DNA of 64,000 bases from Oikopleura dioica (GCA_907165135.1 OU015567.1:10235001-10299000), one strand, 5' to 3'; positions 37,342 to 50,099 are shown, counted from the first letter of the stretch. Made by a program: numbers and translations. The notes: generated by a model not told the origin, from the letters alone.

Positions 37342-40300
37342 ATGCAAGTCGGGTCGAGATGGGCGCTTGCCCTCGGCGACGAACCGATTTGGGACATTGC
37401 TCTAGAGCCCCAAACTCAGCGACGCGTGATTGTTGGCTGTGGTAGCACGATTTATGTAATAAACGCAGCGAATGGAGATGTCGAGGGAAAATATACAGAA
37501 TATCATGAAGACACGATTCATTCCGTTGCCTGGGGAAAAGATTCAGAAGACAATGACATCATCGCTACAGGCGGCAAGGATAAAACCGTCATCATCTGGG
37601 AAATGCATAACGAGCTGCTTCAGCCTCGCGTCAAATTTACTCATGCTACCTCTGTTCAAAAAATCAAGTTCTCACCAACAAAGCCTGGCCGTCTTATATC
37701 TTGTGCTGTAGCTGACTTTGGATTCTGGTCACCAGAAGCAAAGGATGTCACGAAGACCTCCGTGAGCAATCGAATCACTGACGTGGTTTGGGAGCCAAGG
37801 GGTAACCACATCGCTTTCGCCACGGAAAAGGGGAAAATATCCATTTGTAACAGCACGAAAGGCCAAGAAGTCAAGAAAATTGAACACAAGGGAAAGTTTA
37901 TCTGGACAATCAACTGGACGGAAGATGCATCGGGACAAGAAATTATAATCGTATATGACTGGCATCCGAGTATTACTACCTACAATGCAGCTACTGGCCA
38001 GTTGCTGAAATCAGTAAAGACGATCGACTTTAATCCCTGCTGTAGCTCACCGCTTCAAAAATTGTCTTACATAGCTGTTGGTGGATCTGACGGTGAGTTG
38101 ACGCTTCTCACTCGAGAAGGAATCCGACTAACGAAGCTTGATTCTGGTAGAAACTCATTCATCTGGAGTGTGGCGTCCCGAGAGATCGCAGGAAAGCAGG
38201 AGGTTATCTCTGGAAACCAAGAAGGCCGGCTTGCTTCGCATACGATTGCTCTTGGAAAAGTCCACGGAATGTACAATAAATTCTACGCCACAAGAATGAA
38301 GCTCACCTCGATAGAGGTTACGGACTTAGAAGACCCATTCGGCGAGCGAGCTATCGTTCGATCACGTGAGATCATCGACAAAATCGCACTTTCTGAAGAT
38401 CTTCTCGTCGCACAAAGCCGAGAGAAAATAAAAGTCTGGCAGCGTAAAGATGCGCTTGGGAATTCCTACGAGTACTTGACGATGTTTCAAGTACCGGAAA
38501 TGACGAGTCTGATCATCTGTGCGGCTCAAAATGTACTCGTTTGTATTGGTGACCGTATTTCTTCTTACCATGTGAATGGAGCAATTTCGAGAGAGTGGGT
38601 GATGAGCTCCCCGGTAAGATACATGAAGATGCTCCCAGGGCCGATCGGTGGAGAACTATGTCTTGTTGGTACTGATTCCGGCACTGTCTTCAAAATCTTC
38701 ATCAACCAGTCATTCCCCATCGAAGTCCAAAGTGTTCGCGATCCTGTGTATCTCTGCGACTTGTCTCAATACCGCGAAAAAGTTCTCATTGTAGACGACA
38801 AGAACCTGCTCTCCGTCTTTGATATTTACACCAACGAGCTGCTTTATCAAGAGCCAGGAGTCACCTCAGCAGCTTGGAATTTAGACGAAGACGATCTTCT
38901 ATGCTTCACGACGATGGAATTGCTTGTTATTAAAGCAGGAGAGAAAACAGTATTCACTCAGAAACTCAAGAATCTACAGCGAGTCGTTGGTTTTTCAAAG
39001 GACACAGTTTATCTGATCGACGGTGAAGAGATAGATACAGTTCAAGTCAGGGCTCGAAAAAATAAGACTCGGAGTTGACACTTTTGCGCTGATTCATTCT
39101 TTTTGAGTCGCGCGCCTTGCCAACTCATCGCGACGGTGTCATCCGAGGCGACACCAGCTCGGTGTCAGCCCCTGACACAGTGTGACACTGAAAGTTTTTC
39201 GAACATAAAAGTGATAATGAAACAGGGAGAGCGACGCGAGCCGGGCTGGGTCGACTAAGTTCAAAATCAAACTAAGAAAGTATGTATGTATAATGGTATG
39301 TGAATCACAAAAATGGTGTCAGGGGCCCGACTCGGTCGAAGAGCGGTGTCGCCTCAGCCGACACCGCGAGGATGAATCACCGCGAAAAGTTTCAGCGCTG
39401 AGTCTTATTTATTCGAGCCCTGGTTCAAGTGCCTCAAACTGGCGCGATGTATCACTTTATCGAGAATGAAGATCTCGAAACAGCTTACAACATGGCATGC
39501 ATCGGAGTTACTACTTCTGATTGGAATTATTTAGCATCTGTGGCCATGTCAAGTCTCGATCTGAAAATCGCAAAGCGGGCCTTTTCAAGAACAGGAAACT
39601 ACAGGAAGCTCGTGTTGGTCGATGAACTCATGAAACTCCAAGGAACAGTGTCTCCAAACGAACTCAAAGCGATCATAGCGGCATATAACGGCGAATATGA
39701 TCAGATGGAAAAGTTTTTCAAAGACGCTGGCTGCCCAGAAAAAGCGATGGATATTTTTACCGACTTGAGGATGTTCGATCGGGCACGAAACTGCCTAGAA
39801 GGACAATCAGATACCCACAGCATGCAGGTTGATCAAAATCTAAGGGAACAAGAGGCAGATTGGGCCGCTGAGGGTCTCAGAGATGCAAGATCAGCGGCAG
39901 AAATGTACCTAAAAGCTGGACAATCTCTCAAGGTAGGTGTAAATGCAAATTTTTAAGATCCTCAAGCAATGAATTCAGGCTATTGAAGCTCTCGGTACAC
40001 TCAATTCAGCGGAACGACTGATAGATGCCGCCCGTCGGTTAGATAAAGGCGATCGGAAAGGGCTGCAACGCTGTGTCGAACTCCTCCGTGATATGGGTCA
40101 GTGGGCGCTGTGTGCGGAAGTTTACGGTAAAATGGGCGATTGGGAGTCGCTGATCGAGCTCTACGCCAAAACAGACCAGTGGGATGAAGTATTCAGCCTT
40201 GTTCAACGAAAGCCAGATCTTTCAAGCATCTGTTGGACATTGAGGGCGGACTGGCTCGCCGAAAAGGACCTCTTCGTCGAGGCACAAGATGCGTTCTACA

Positions 40301-41895
40301 AAGCAGGAAAGCCCGGTGAAGCATTGAAAGTGCTAACGAAACTTACTGAGTGTGCCGTCACTGAGAGCAGATTCAATGATGCTGCTCACTACTACCATCT
40401 TCTAAGGTTAACTCGATCGATTAAACTCAGCCCTAATGTTCTAAATTTAGTGTCCAATGTGAACAACTTCTCCAAGATCAGCCCGAAGAAAGTAATTTCT
40501 ACCTCGAACAATACAATGAGTATCGAAATCTTTCCGAAATCTACTACGCTTACCATTTTATCCACAGATTCGTCGAAGAACCCTTTTTAGCTGTGCTACA
40601 GGTAAATTTGCTCTTTCCCGATTTAGATAAAAAATATTCCGTAGGAAACGATCATGTACGCGGCTCGATTCCTCTGGCACCGTGTCCAAAACATGCTATC
40701 ACCTCCTGGCGTCTCTAAAGTCTATATTCTCTCCGCCCTGGCCAAGACAGCTCGCCAGTTCGGAAATTTCAAAGCGGCGCGCTACTGCTACGGCCAAATG
40801 AAAAACTTGCGCATTCCAAAAGGGCCCATGTGGGACGAGTTCCAACTCGGGGCGTTGTCTATTCGAGGCAAGCCTTATCGCGACTCCGAGGACTTTGAGA
40901 TTTTGTGCCCAAGATGTGCGTGTTCTAATTCCCTGATTAACCCAGCAGGAGATTTTTGTTCGAATTGCCAGGTAATCTCTTCTTTGTGTTCCGCTCTTTT
41001 TGATCCTTTAATTTTAGGCACCTTTTGTTTACTCCTATTCAAACTTTGAGCCAGTTCCTCTCATCGAATTCTTCCTCGAGGACGGAATCGATCAAGAAGA
41101 AGCAGAGCAACTAATGGATACTGCAGCATTTGAAGTAGAAAAGAAGAAATCTAAGAAATCCGAAAGTAATCGGATGGACTTAACAGCGAGCATGGCTAAG
41201 TCCGACTTCGATACGTTATTGATGGACACGGACGGAGAAGACATAATTGCATCGAGGAGCGTTATGAAAACCCTCAGCCATAACAGTAAGATCAACAACA
41301 TAAAAAAATCCTTAGGTGGACTTTCAATTTAATCTGCCAGATTTGCTTTTCGATTTCCGGAAAAAGTTTCCATTAGACCCCCCAAGTATCATACCTTTTT
41401 AGAATCGTCTTTAGCTGCTCTTTTCCCATATGGAAGCCGATTTTTGAATTTCGGACTTTTTATCGGATTTTTATCGGTTTTTGTGATTTCTAATGCATTT
41501 TTCAAGTCCCTATAAGTTCCAAACGATTCTAGTTTTTTTAATTTTTTGCTCGATAAATAAAAATATCTCGTCGAGAGGATTCTAAAAAGGTGTTAAAGTA
41601 CTTAATTGGGACAATCAGGTGGAAATTAAGGTGCACCCTTGGCAGATTAAATTGAAAGTCCACCTTAGTGCAATTTTCAGATGTGTTGATTCAAAAATTC
41701 CCCGTCACTCGATGGCGCTTCTTCAAAAACGTCATGCCAAACGTTGAAATCGCCATTGATCCTGACTCGCAGCGATTCTTTATTTCCGAAGACTGGGAAA
41801 TGCAACTTCTTCAGTCTGGCGAGTCGCCCTTTTCCCGACGAAAAATCAAGGACGAGCTCGATGAATCTGCCGAATTAGAAAATCTTCTTCAATAA
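37342..41895 (+). CDS. IFT122: Intraflagellar transport protein IFT122
   Basis: Seven exons (37342-39073, 39430-39932, 39979-40406, 40451-40601, 40645-40971, 41018-41285, 41681-41895) give about 1207 residues (human ~1241). The first exon holds the WD40 part (GGKDKTVIIWEM, DFGFWSPEAKDV, FNPCCSSPLQKLSYIAVGGSDG). TPR-like repeats follow (AYNMACIGVTTSDW, DLRMFDRA, AESRFNDAAHYY-like). A zinc motif CPRC...CSNC and a final conserved block (VLIQKFPVTRWRFFKNVMPN) end the protein. IFT122 is a core IFT-A subunit for retrograde ciliary transport. The first and last introns contain MITEs. The four Cys of the usual terminal zinc motif are replaced. The start codon abuts an AG acceptor. Confidence 0.95.
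39048..39422. mobile_element. hAT-like MITE forming an intron of IFT122
   Basis: A 375-bp element starts CAGGGCTCGAA and ends TTCGAGCCCTG. It is flanked by perfect 8-bp duplications GTTCAAGT (39040-39047 and 39423-39430). The terminal inverted repeats stay similar for roughly 50 bp, and GGTGTC/GACACC subrepeats follow inside. CAGGG termini and 8-bp duplications are hallmarks of hAT transposons. The uninterrupted reading across one duplication gives the IFT122 family sequence, so the element went into coding DNA. It has no ORF of its own. Confidence 0.9.
41315..41664. mobile_element. TTA-flanked MITE inside the last IFT122 intron
   Basis: A 350-bp element has 25-bp inverted ends (GGTGGACTTTCAATTTAATC and its complement) and TTA on both sides (41312-41314, 41665-41667). 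Removing the element and one TTA leaves a normal 42-bp intron with GTAAG and TTTTCAG ends. The three-base TTA duplication suits the PIF/Harbinger group. There is no coding capacity. Confidence 0.85.
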
Positions 41896-42497
41896 TCTGT
41901 ATTTTCTTACACAAAATCGCAATATTTTTATACTTCCCTTTTTTAAAAATACGACGCAGATGCTTTATGTTTTCAATAAATTCATATTTTCATAAAAATA
42001 CTAAAAACTGGGTAATTTTTTCAAGTTTTACCCATTTCCTCCCAAATCTTGACGGGTATCGATTTTCCGCTAGGCATTCATCATTTCACAAATTAGCAGG
42101 AACATATCCGGCGAGCAGTCAATAACCACCCCCGTGAAATCTCCACAAACCGGATAATTGCATCACCCGCCGTGCTCTGATCAAAATCACGTGCCGCGCT
42201 AAAATTAGAGAGAAGCATATATCGACTCCTCCCTTGCGGCTTACCCTTGAGCTGCGAAATCCACTGCGAGGAGCATGGGTGGCCAATGAGCACCGCCCTG
42301 CTATTTGCGCGTTATTCAAACGGCCTCATTTTTGCGCAGGACTCGAAAGACCTTCAAACTTAGATTTTGATCAGCAGCAGCCGCAAAAAGCCCAGAGTAG
42401 CGAAAACCAACGGCCACAAGTCGATTCCATCAAGTGGAAAACACAACCACGAGAATCAACTTTATTTATTGAGGAGAAAAAGACAAAACGAGAAAAA

Positions 42498-45459
42498 ATG
42501 TCCACGAGATTTAGATATACCGAGATCTGGAGAGATATGATTCAACTTTTACATGAACAGGTTTGAATATTTTCGAAAGAAGGTCATAAAAATTTCGTGA
42601 AGGTATCAGTCAAAAACCGTCGACAGCTGCTGAAAACCTACAGCGACGTTTTCACCGGCGCAAACGCCGTTGATGTCCTCCTCGAAAACGTCAAGCAGCG
42701 ACCAGACCTATTCGCGCACAACACTACCAGAGAACAAGTTACTCGCCTTTGCCAGCGCTTCATCGAGTCCAGGTAGTGATTTTTTGTATTTTTCGAATTA
42801 CGAGTAAATATTTACCCAAAGAGTGTTCTTTCCTGCCAAGGGAGACAATAAGACTTCATCGCCGCATTTCGAAGACTCGCCAGCTGTGTTTTACCGCTTT
42901 AACAAAGGTAACCCATTAATCTGTGGCTTGAAGTGTGAAATCCTCTTTTGTTACTAAGGACCAAAGGTGTTCAAAGAGCTCAAAGTGACCCAAAAGCCTC
43001 GAAGTCATCATTCGTTTTGACATTGTTTTTTAGACCATGACTACCTCGGTTCTCAAGACCGCGTCCCCTTCAGCGAAGTCGGCAACGCTCACTTCGGCAA
43101 CCGAGCAAGCAGCGAGCCAGATCTGACCCGCGTGAATCCGCCCCAATCGCCAAAACCACATTCCAACTTTAGCCCACGTTCATCAAACTTTGCATTCCTC
43201 CAGAAGAAGGCGCGCACGCGTCTTTTCGGCTCCGGAACGACCATTGAAAACATGCACACGGACGAGGAAGACTCAGATGAACTGTTCGAGTTGGACTACA
43301 GAATTGAGCGGGAGGCAGTTCGAGTGCGCCTACTTCAACTTTTAGGTAACACCTCTCAAGTTTTAAATACATTTATTGATATTTTAAAGACCTGCCATTT
43401 GTTGAAGATTTTGTCTGCTCACCCGGTGGAGTGCCAATCCAAGGCAACACCAGTAAAGATCAGGCATTCTCCGCTGATATGTCTGCATTTCACCGTCAGT
43501 ACAAATCCTGTACTGATCCTTGGCTGAGGAATGGAATCGACGTTCTCGGGCACATTCAAACGGGGCAAGCCTTCTTACAAAAAATTGATATGTACAGTCC
43601 CAACCGAAGAGTAAGTATTCATTTTTGATGTCAAGTATCTAACTAATTCTTTCAGAAGCAGCTGATCTACGAGCACATTTCGGATCACTACAGAAAGGCC
43701 GGTTCTCCTTTGATTTCGAGTCAATGGGACGAAGTGATCCAAGCTCTCCAGAATCTAATGAGTAAGTAAACCGTAATCTGCGCGGGGACTAACTGTATTA
43801 TACAAGCTCTCGATGAGGAGGCTTGTAAATCGGCCCCGGGAACACCAACGCGAGCGCGCACAATGAAGCGCTCCAAGTCTAGCGTTTCGAAGCTATCCAG
43901 AGTTGCGCCCAAAACTAAAAAGTGGGCGCTCATTGCGAAAAGCCTAAAAACCTTTCGCTCCGTCGCTGGCAGCTCCTTCAAAGATCTCGTTCGATTTCGA
44001 ACAAATGGTAAATGTGGCGTTGTTTTTCGCAAAAACAGGGCACGAGTGACTTTCAAATCGGGCGGGCTTTGGCGCGGGCCTCTTTTTGAACAGATAAAAA
44101 TCAAAACCGGTAAGCATAAGTCTTATCAGACTTCTTCGGTTGTGGATTTTTCTTGTGCTCAAGAGCCCCACCGAAGCTTTAAGAATTGCTCGTTTTTGAT
44201 TTTGCCTTTGCTTGCGGTATTATTTACGAATCAATAAAAATTAAGTTTGCTGTGATTTTTGTAAGAATGCGCGAAACCCCCATTCTTGGTGCATGAATTC
44301 TTTTATTTTTGTTTTGACGTTTTTCATAGAAAAATTTTGATTTTTGTATTTCAGGAAATCGAAAAGAATCAAACGAAGCGCTGCAGCTTTTCTTCAGACT
44401 GCTAAGTCCGTCCAGCAGACAAGAATTGGAGCACCTCTTTCGCTTCCTCTACAGTGTGTCCAGTAAGTATTCCCTCTGACACGAGAGGTCAATTATCGAA
44501 AGCGTGTCGTTGAAACTCTCATTTCCAGACTCCGCTACTTATTATTAATATTACCAGCTTTGACAAGTAGACCGGTTAACTTTTGACGAAATCTAAATTC
44601 AATTTGAACTCTTTCTTTCAGTCTCCGATGATCATCGAGTGAGCGATAAACATCCAAGCAATGTGACAGCTGTTCAGCAGCACTTCGCCTCGCTCATATT
44701 CCCATGTCATGGCTCCTTCATGATTCGCTTCTGCCTTGAAAGGCTTGAAATCGCATTCGGGTAAGTCGACGTGGCTTTACTTTTTATCCTTCGCTAAGAC
44801 TTTTCCTCGTTTATTTCTTTGAAGTAGGATAAATTAAAACGACATGGAGGACTTATTTCGAAGTCCGTTGTAATCCACTTTATGGGAATTCAAAATAGAA
44901 CCGTATTTTTAGCTTACCGGACTCGATAAAAGCTCAAGTGCAGAAAAAAGTCGAAATGGTCAAATCTGGCTTCATTGACTCTCCTCACGCCATTCCAGAC
45001 GCCTTATTTGCGAACCAGGTAATTTTTAAGAGATAATTCAGAAGAATCGCCCACTCCGCATTAATCATTCACCGGCTTATTACCTCATAAAAATCTGGTC
45101 ATATCGTGCTAAGAATAGCCCAGATCTGTCTTATTCAGCTCCGGCCAAAGTAATAATTTCCACTCAGGGCTATTCAAGCCTCAAGTATGACCGGGTCTTT
45201 CTTCCTTCTCATAAAGCAATAATTAGCCCGCTGACATGGCAGTAAAATAAGTTTTCTCAGCAGGTTCTCAAACAACAACAATTCAATTTAGATCGACCAG
45301 AACGAGTTCCAGCGGCAAAAATTCGAGGGAACAAACATGGAGATCCTCAAGCTCATCAAATCGATCGAGAACGATCCCAACTTCACGAACGAGAGGCGAG
45401 CGCAACTTCTCCAGTCGCTGCAAAGCCAGCACCCTAATGCAGGTCAAACGCTGGTCTGA
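42498..45459 (+). CDS. DEPDC7: DEP domain-containing protein 7-like
   Basis: Eleven exons (42498-42560, 42603-42772, 42822-42907, 43034-43345, 43390-43610, 43656-43761, 43807-44007, 44355-44462, 44622-44760, 44913-45018, 45292-45459) give 559 residues (human 511). A DEP domain occupies residues ~5-105 (TEIWRDMIQLLHEQ, TGANAVDVLLENV, FEDSPAVFYRF). The remainder follows DEPDC7 in order: LLQLLDLPFVEDFV, the Trp-Leu segment DPWLRNGIDVLGHI, ALQLFFRLLSPSSRQELEHL and a helical end. Two basic/Ser-rich inserts (near residues 120-190 and 340-400) are extra. DEP domains bind membranes or G-protein partners. The frame stays open upstream of the ATG but contains no earlier ATG. Confidence 0.9.
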
Positions 45460-47269
45460 GGTTTCAAAAAAACTGCCAAGTACTCCAGCTGGGCCGGGGT
45501 ACTTCTCTACTAGACCTACTCACCACCATTACCACTCATTTTTAACTGTAAATATTAAAAACCACTGTTTTCACCAAGACAAAAATAGACACTATTATTG
45601 ACGATAATTTGGTTGATTAGGTATTTATTCAGCATTAAAATTTATTCAAGGCAGTACATACAGTCAAGAGCAGGAAACATGAGTACAATACTAGTTTTAT
45701 ATCAGGAAGTGATAGTATTTCTGTAAAAGTCGAAGCACCTGATGTTTTCTCGGGATGAAAGTTTTCAATTACGGACTTTACTCTTCCCTGCACAGGACCA
45801 GACCATGTGCCAGAAGTTTGAAAGTGAGAGGAAGAGTGTTTCGATGACCATCTTTTTCTGTGTTTTCTTTATCTCTTGATTTAAATCTTGATTTTCAAAA
45901 ACTCTCGTTTCAACTTTTGAGAAAAAGCCTCTGTGTGTGTGTTTTCAAGCGATGCGTCTTTTGAATGTTGCTGCTCGAGGAGCTCGAGGTGGTGCTCAAC
46001 CGTGGTCCAAACTGAATGGCGCCACACGCTGGTGCTGCCCTCGGGACTTTACTCAGCAAGACTCACACTAGGGTGCTCAAGGATCAATACTGCTTAGTCT
46101 TTTTTCAATCAACAAAGTTGAAAAATCAGAAATTTTCAGGCCGCTTCTTATCGATTTATTGATTAGGGGTTCTTGTGTTTTCTAAACAACATGAAATTTT
46201 CTGATTATTCGAGTTTGGAACGAAGCCAATCCAAGAAAAATGTCTCCAAACTGCATCGGTACCCGAAGAATCCTGCTTAGAGCAAGGGACTTATTTTTGG
46301 CGAAGAATTATCTTATTGTTAGACATCATTCGATTGGCTATTATTTATAAATGCAGCATTCTAACAATTATTTACCAACAAACCTCTATTCGCAATAGAC
46401 TATTGCATATGAAACTCCAACAACAAAATTTCACGGCGGTTTCATCATCCAAACAACGCACGTGCTTTCCATGCGTTTCCACCCTAGCCCGCTAGTCATA
46501 TGATGTTACTACGCGCTATTCTTCTGCAGCATCGCCCCATTTTCAGGGCGAGTGACGCGAACTTTTTCTTCGTGGCCTTCTGTTGCCACTGAGGTTCCTT
46601 TATTTTGGGTTTTAGAAGTGCCGTCTTGTCAGACTGTTTTTACCGACAATAAATGAAGGATTTTAATTGCATGAAAATGTTCAATTCGCTGAGTTTTTCA
46701 TAAAGACAAGGAAAAGGCACATGTAAGACACGATGCGATAGTGCGGTAGTTTTCAGCCTTCAAAATATCTTGAGCATGAGTTTATGCAGCATGACGCAAT
46801 GTTTTTGCATATCTGCTATTAGTAATAACTTATTACCATATCGACCGGTAGGTGACTGATAGAATGCGTAGATGACTGTCTTGGTGATCGAAAATATACA
46901 ATTTCTATATTTCGAAAGATTCTTTTACTCAGGCGGAAAAGGTTGATGGATAGGTTCAAATGTGAGAGGTTTCCGTGGATATCTCCTCAGTTATTTATAA
47001 TATCAATTCCGTCCAAACGTATCCTCAACTGAAGAAGAAGAAAATTCTTATGAAAAAGAAGATAAAGCGGATAAAAATCAGTCTATTTTTCAAAAGTTCA
47101 GTTGGAGACAACAACGCCGGGGTGATGCAAAAACGGCATTGGCGCGAAAAAATTTGGCGCTCAGCAGGTGAAGTTTCCCACTTTTCATTTAAGTTTTTGT
47201 TTTCGTTTCTGAAATCCGAAAAATACCAATTTTTACGTTTTCAATCTTGAGTTTCCAAAACCGCGAAAT
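45460..47269. other. Long intergenic stretch
   Basis: 1.8 kb with no supported exon. The open frame at 46975-47250 has no splice or motif support. It probably holds the DEPDC7 3' UTR and the promoter of the next gene. Confidence 0.45.
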
Positions 47270-49153
47270 ATGGAAGGTACAGTGAATTGACAAAGAGATA
47301 GGCTTGTAAAGAGTCCTGTTTAGAAATCTTGATCGAGGATGGGAATGGCGAGAACTACGACATCCTCGCGGGAGACAAGACCTGCGAGTTTGATGATGAG
47401 AATAAGGCGCTCCAAAAGGTGGAACTTCCGGAGATCCAGGAGGTTACAAACTTGAATAACACTCAATCCTCCCAGGAGCCGGAGAAGCAGGACTCGGGCA
47501 TCGAAGGTACCCACATTCTAGCAAGACACTTTCTATATTCGCTTGTAGACAAGGACAGCATTCCAAACTCTCCAACCGCACCCGTTGCTCCGGTGAGCAA
47601 GTTGGAATTGCACGCCAAGTCCTGGAAGGTACTAAAAGCCTCAGAATATGCCTGAAACTAAAACTATTACTTTGTAGCCGAAGGTAAAAACCGCCCGTCA
47701 GATTCGCGCGGAGCGATTCCACGCCGAACAAAAGCGAAAAGCACTCGCTGAAGACAAAAAACTCGGGACGCAGAAAAATGTCGCCGCAGGTGCTTTTGAG
47801 CCGCAGCAAAAGAATGACCCTAAAAAAGAGTCACAGGTCCAGTCAAGAAAGCCTCGATTTCCGGGACAATTTCGAAAGCCCACGACTCGTTCGTTTCCGC
47901 CGAAACCAGCTGGTCCATCTGCTAATCGGTTAGTTCCTACAATTATATTTATTATTAAATGATCATTCTAGAACCTGGGACCCACAGCGACGTCGATCTG
48001 CTCCTCCCTCTCAGATCCCTGTTCAGAGACAAAATAACGGGCGAAAATCGCCACCAAAGCCGCCTGCTCAAAACCGACCGACTGTCCAAAAAGGCCAAGG
48101 TTCGAAGGGCCCAAGTCCGAAGAAAACTGGACCGGGAAAGAACAAAAAGAAATCGCTTTCCCCTCAGAAAAAGGTTCCCTTGCAGATGAGCAACGGCCAA
48201 CGACAGGTAATCTTCATTCTTGAAACGCAACAATGAATCAAATCTCCCAGGCAATTGTAAAAAGCATTGCCCCAAAGAAGGCGAAGAAATCCAAGAGCCC
48301 GAGTAAAGACCTTATTGACGGCATGGAAAAGGCCAAGCTGGTTATTGACAATTTGCACGTAAGCCATCATTCCGTTTCTTAAGGCAGAACTTAATCTTAG
48401 ATCACCGTGAACTACAAAAAAGGCCAGCGAACGATGAACGTCGACTCCCCCGTTTCAATTCGCAAGAAACAAGCCTCACAGGAGCTCTTGCAGATGATCA
48501 AGACCAAGTCTCCTCCAAAGGTTCTTTCTGATTCATATATTGTTTTGACGATTTCTTAAAGCCGCGCTCGACTGAAAAGGAGAAGGAACATGCGTCCAAA
48601 CAAATCTTGGGCATGATCAACCCCTTCGGCTCTTCTAGCAACAACCAGCTCAAGAAAGATCCAAAGTCTCCAAAACCTCGGGCGCAGAAGACTGTTGGGC
48701 CCCCTTTTCAGAAGCAGTTCTCCAAAAAGCCTCACTTGAAGCCGCAGAACTCGCCTAACACGTCGCCTGGAAAGCTCCAGAAATTCCAGAAGACTCAAAA
48801 GCGAAAGCACAAGATTGAGGATACTCGAGGTAAAAATACAAGTAAATTTTTTCGTATAAAACATCTCAGTGGTAATTTCTGACCCAGAAATTCGTTCTGA
48901 TGCTTCGTCAAGCCCGGAGAAAATCAACGAAGAGAACCTCTCGAAAACTCTCCCTGTTCAAGAGGAAGTCAAGCCCGTCCAGATTTTGGTTCAAGAAGAG
49001 GACGAAGAGGTTTCTTTGGAGGAGGACGAAGCAACTACTGTTGCGGTAAGCGGAACTTCATTTTTAAAATACCAAATGAATCGTTTCTAGACGGTGATCG
49101 AGAAGACACTCACCGACGGGATCGAAAACGTGACCCTGAAGGCCGAAGAATAA
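47270..49153 (+). CDS. Disordered basic protein with a PAM2w-like motif
   Basis: Ten exons (47270-47276, 47324-47506, 47549-47628, 47678-47928, 47972-48206, 48251-48358, 48401-48520, 48562-48829, 48870-49045, 49091-49153) give 496 residues in phase. The ends are acidic and the middle is Lys/Pro/Gln/Ser rich, with no folded domain. Near residue 85 the sequence SKLELHAKSWKP, built across a splice junction, matches the PAM2 pattern for binding the MLLE domain of poly(A)-binding protein, with Trp for Phe as in LARP4. Two later short helices look related (ASQELLQMIK and ASKQILGMIN). I infer an mRNA-bound regulator; no orthologue is recognised. Confidence 0.72.
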
Positions 49154-50099
49154 ATTATTTTCATTTATAAAATTTTCCTTCCATCCTTCGATAATTTTCA
49201 AACTGCCATTTATACATCATCATCCTAAATATCTAATAAATATTCTTTCCATGCGATAAACAGCGTTTCTCTAGGCGGCGAGACGCTTGTTTTTGATTTT
49301 CAGCTAGAGCGAGAGTTGTTGTCAATTTGTCAAAATTGTCGGAAATTCTCTAGAAAATATGTTGTTGTGAGGGCTAAAGTTCTAAGATTAGTCAGTCTTC
49401 GGATTTTGAAGGTCCGGCAGAGTCAAAAAGAGGGTAAGTTCTTCTGATTTTTGCTAGAGTTTTGAAAATTACCGTGTTTAACGATTTATTTTTAGATTTC
49501 GGACGAGACATTTGCCAAGTGTCTCGTTGAAAATCAACTCGTTCCCTTGAAAGGGGAACAACAAGAAGAAGGAGAGCGGAAGAAGCTTGTCGCCTTCTTT
49601 TATCGTCAAAAACGATAAGCGACGATTCCAACTCGTGACTCAGAACGAGAGGATCGGGAAGAAAGAAGCTAAAAAAGCTTGTCGCCTACTTTTATGGAAT
49701 AAAATCCAATCTCTAACTGAAACTTGTGTCGTGTCTTACTTTTTGCAGGAGATATTGAGCGGTTGTTATGTAGTTGTAGGAAGGCGTAGAAAAATGAGGA
49801 CAATGACCTTTTACGGGGCATTAATACGTAGTTTGCGCATACACTCAATGAGCTGTGTAATCGCTGTAGGATTTTACATGCAGTTAGAGTTCATGACTTC
49901 ATGTTTTACGAGAGCGTTTCCATTCAATTCCGGAATAATGCTCCTCAAACATGGTTTTCTATGGTATTCAAAACAAGGGGGCTCTAGAAGGGCTTCTCTG
50001 TATCAAGATGTATTAACAGTTGATTCGAAAGTTACATTCGGATTGAGGGGGACATTTGAACAGGCAATTAGCGAGTTTTATACAATTTTAAATACGGTT
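49154..50099. other. Region with one possible small exon, otherwise unresolved
   Basis: After a TTTTAG acceptor, 49496-49618 reads 40 plausible codons (ISDETFAKCLVENQL, then a Glu/Lys-rich end) to a stop, perhaps the last exon of a small gene whose start I cannot find. A 34-base segment in it (AAGAAGCTTGTCGCC) recurs slightly altered about 90 bp later. A 173-codon plus frame (49587-50108) has no ATG at its start and no motif. Confidence 0.3.
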
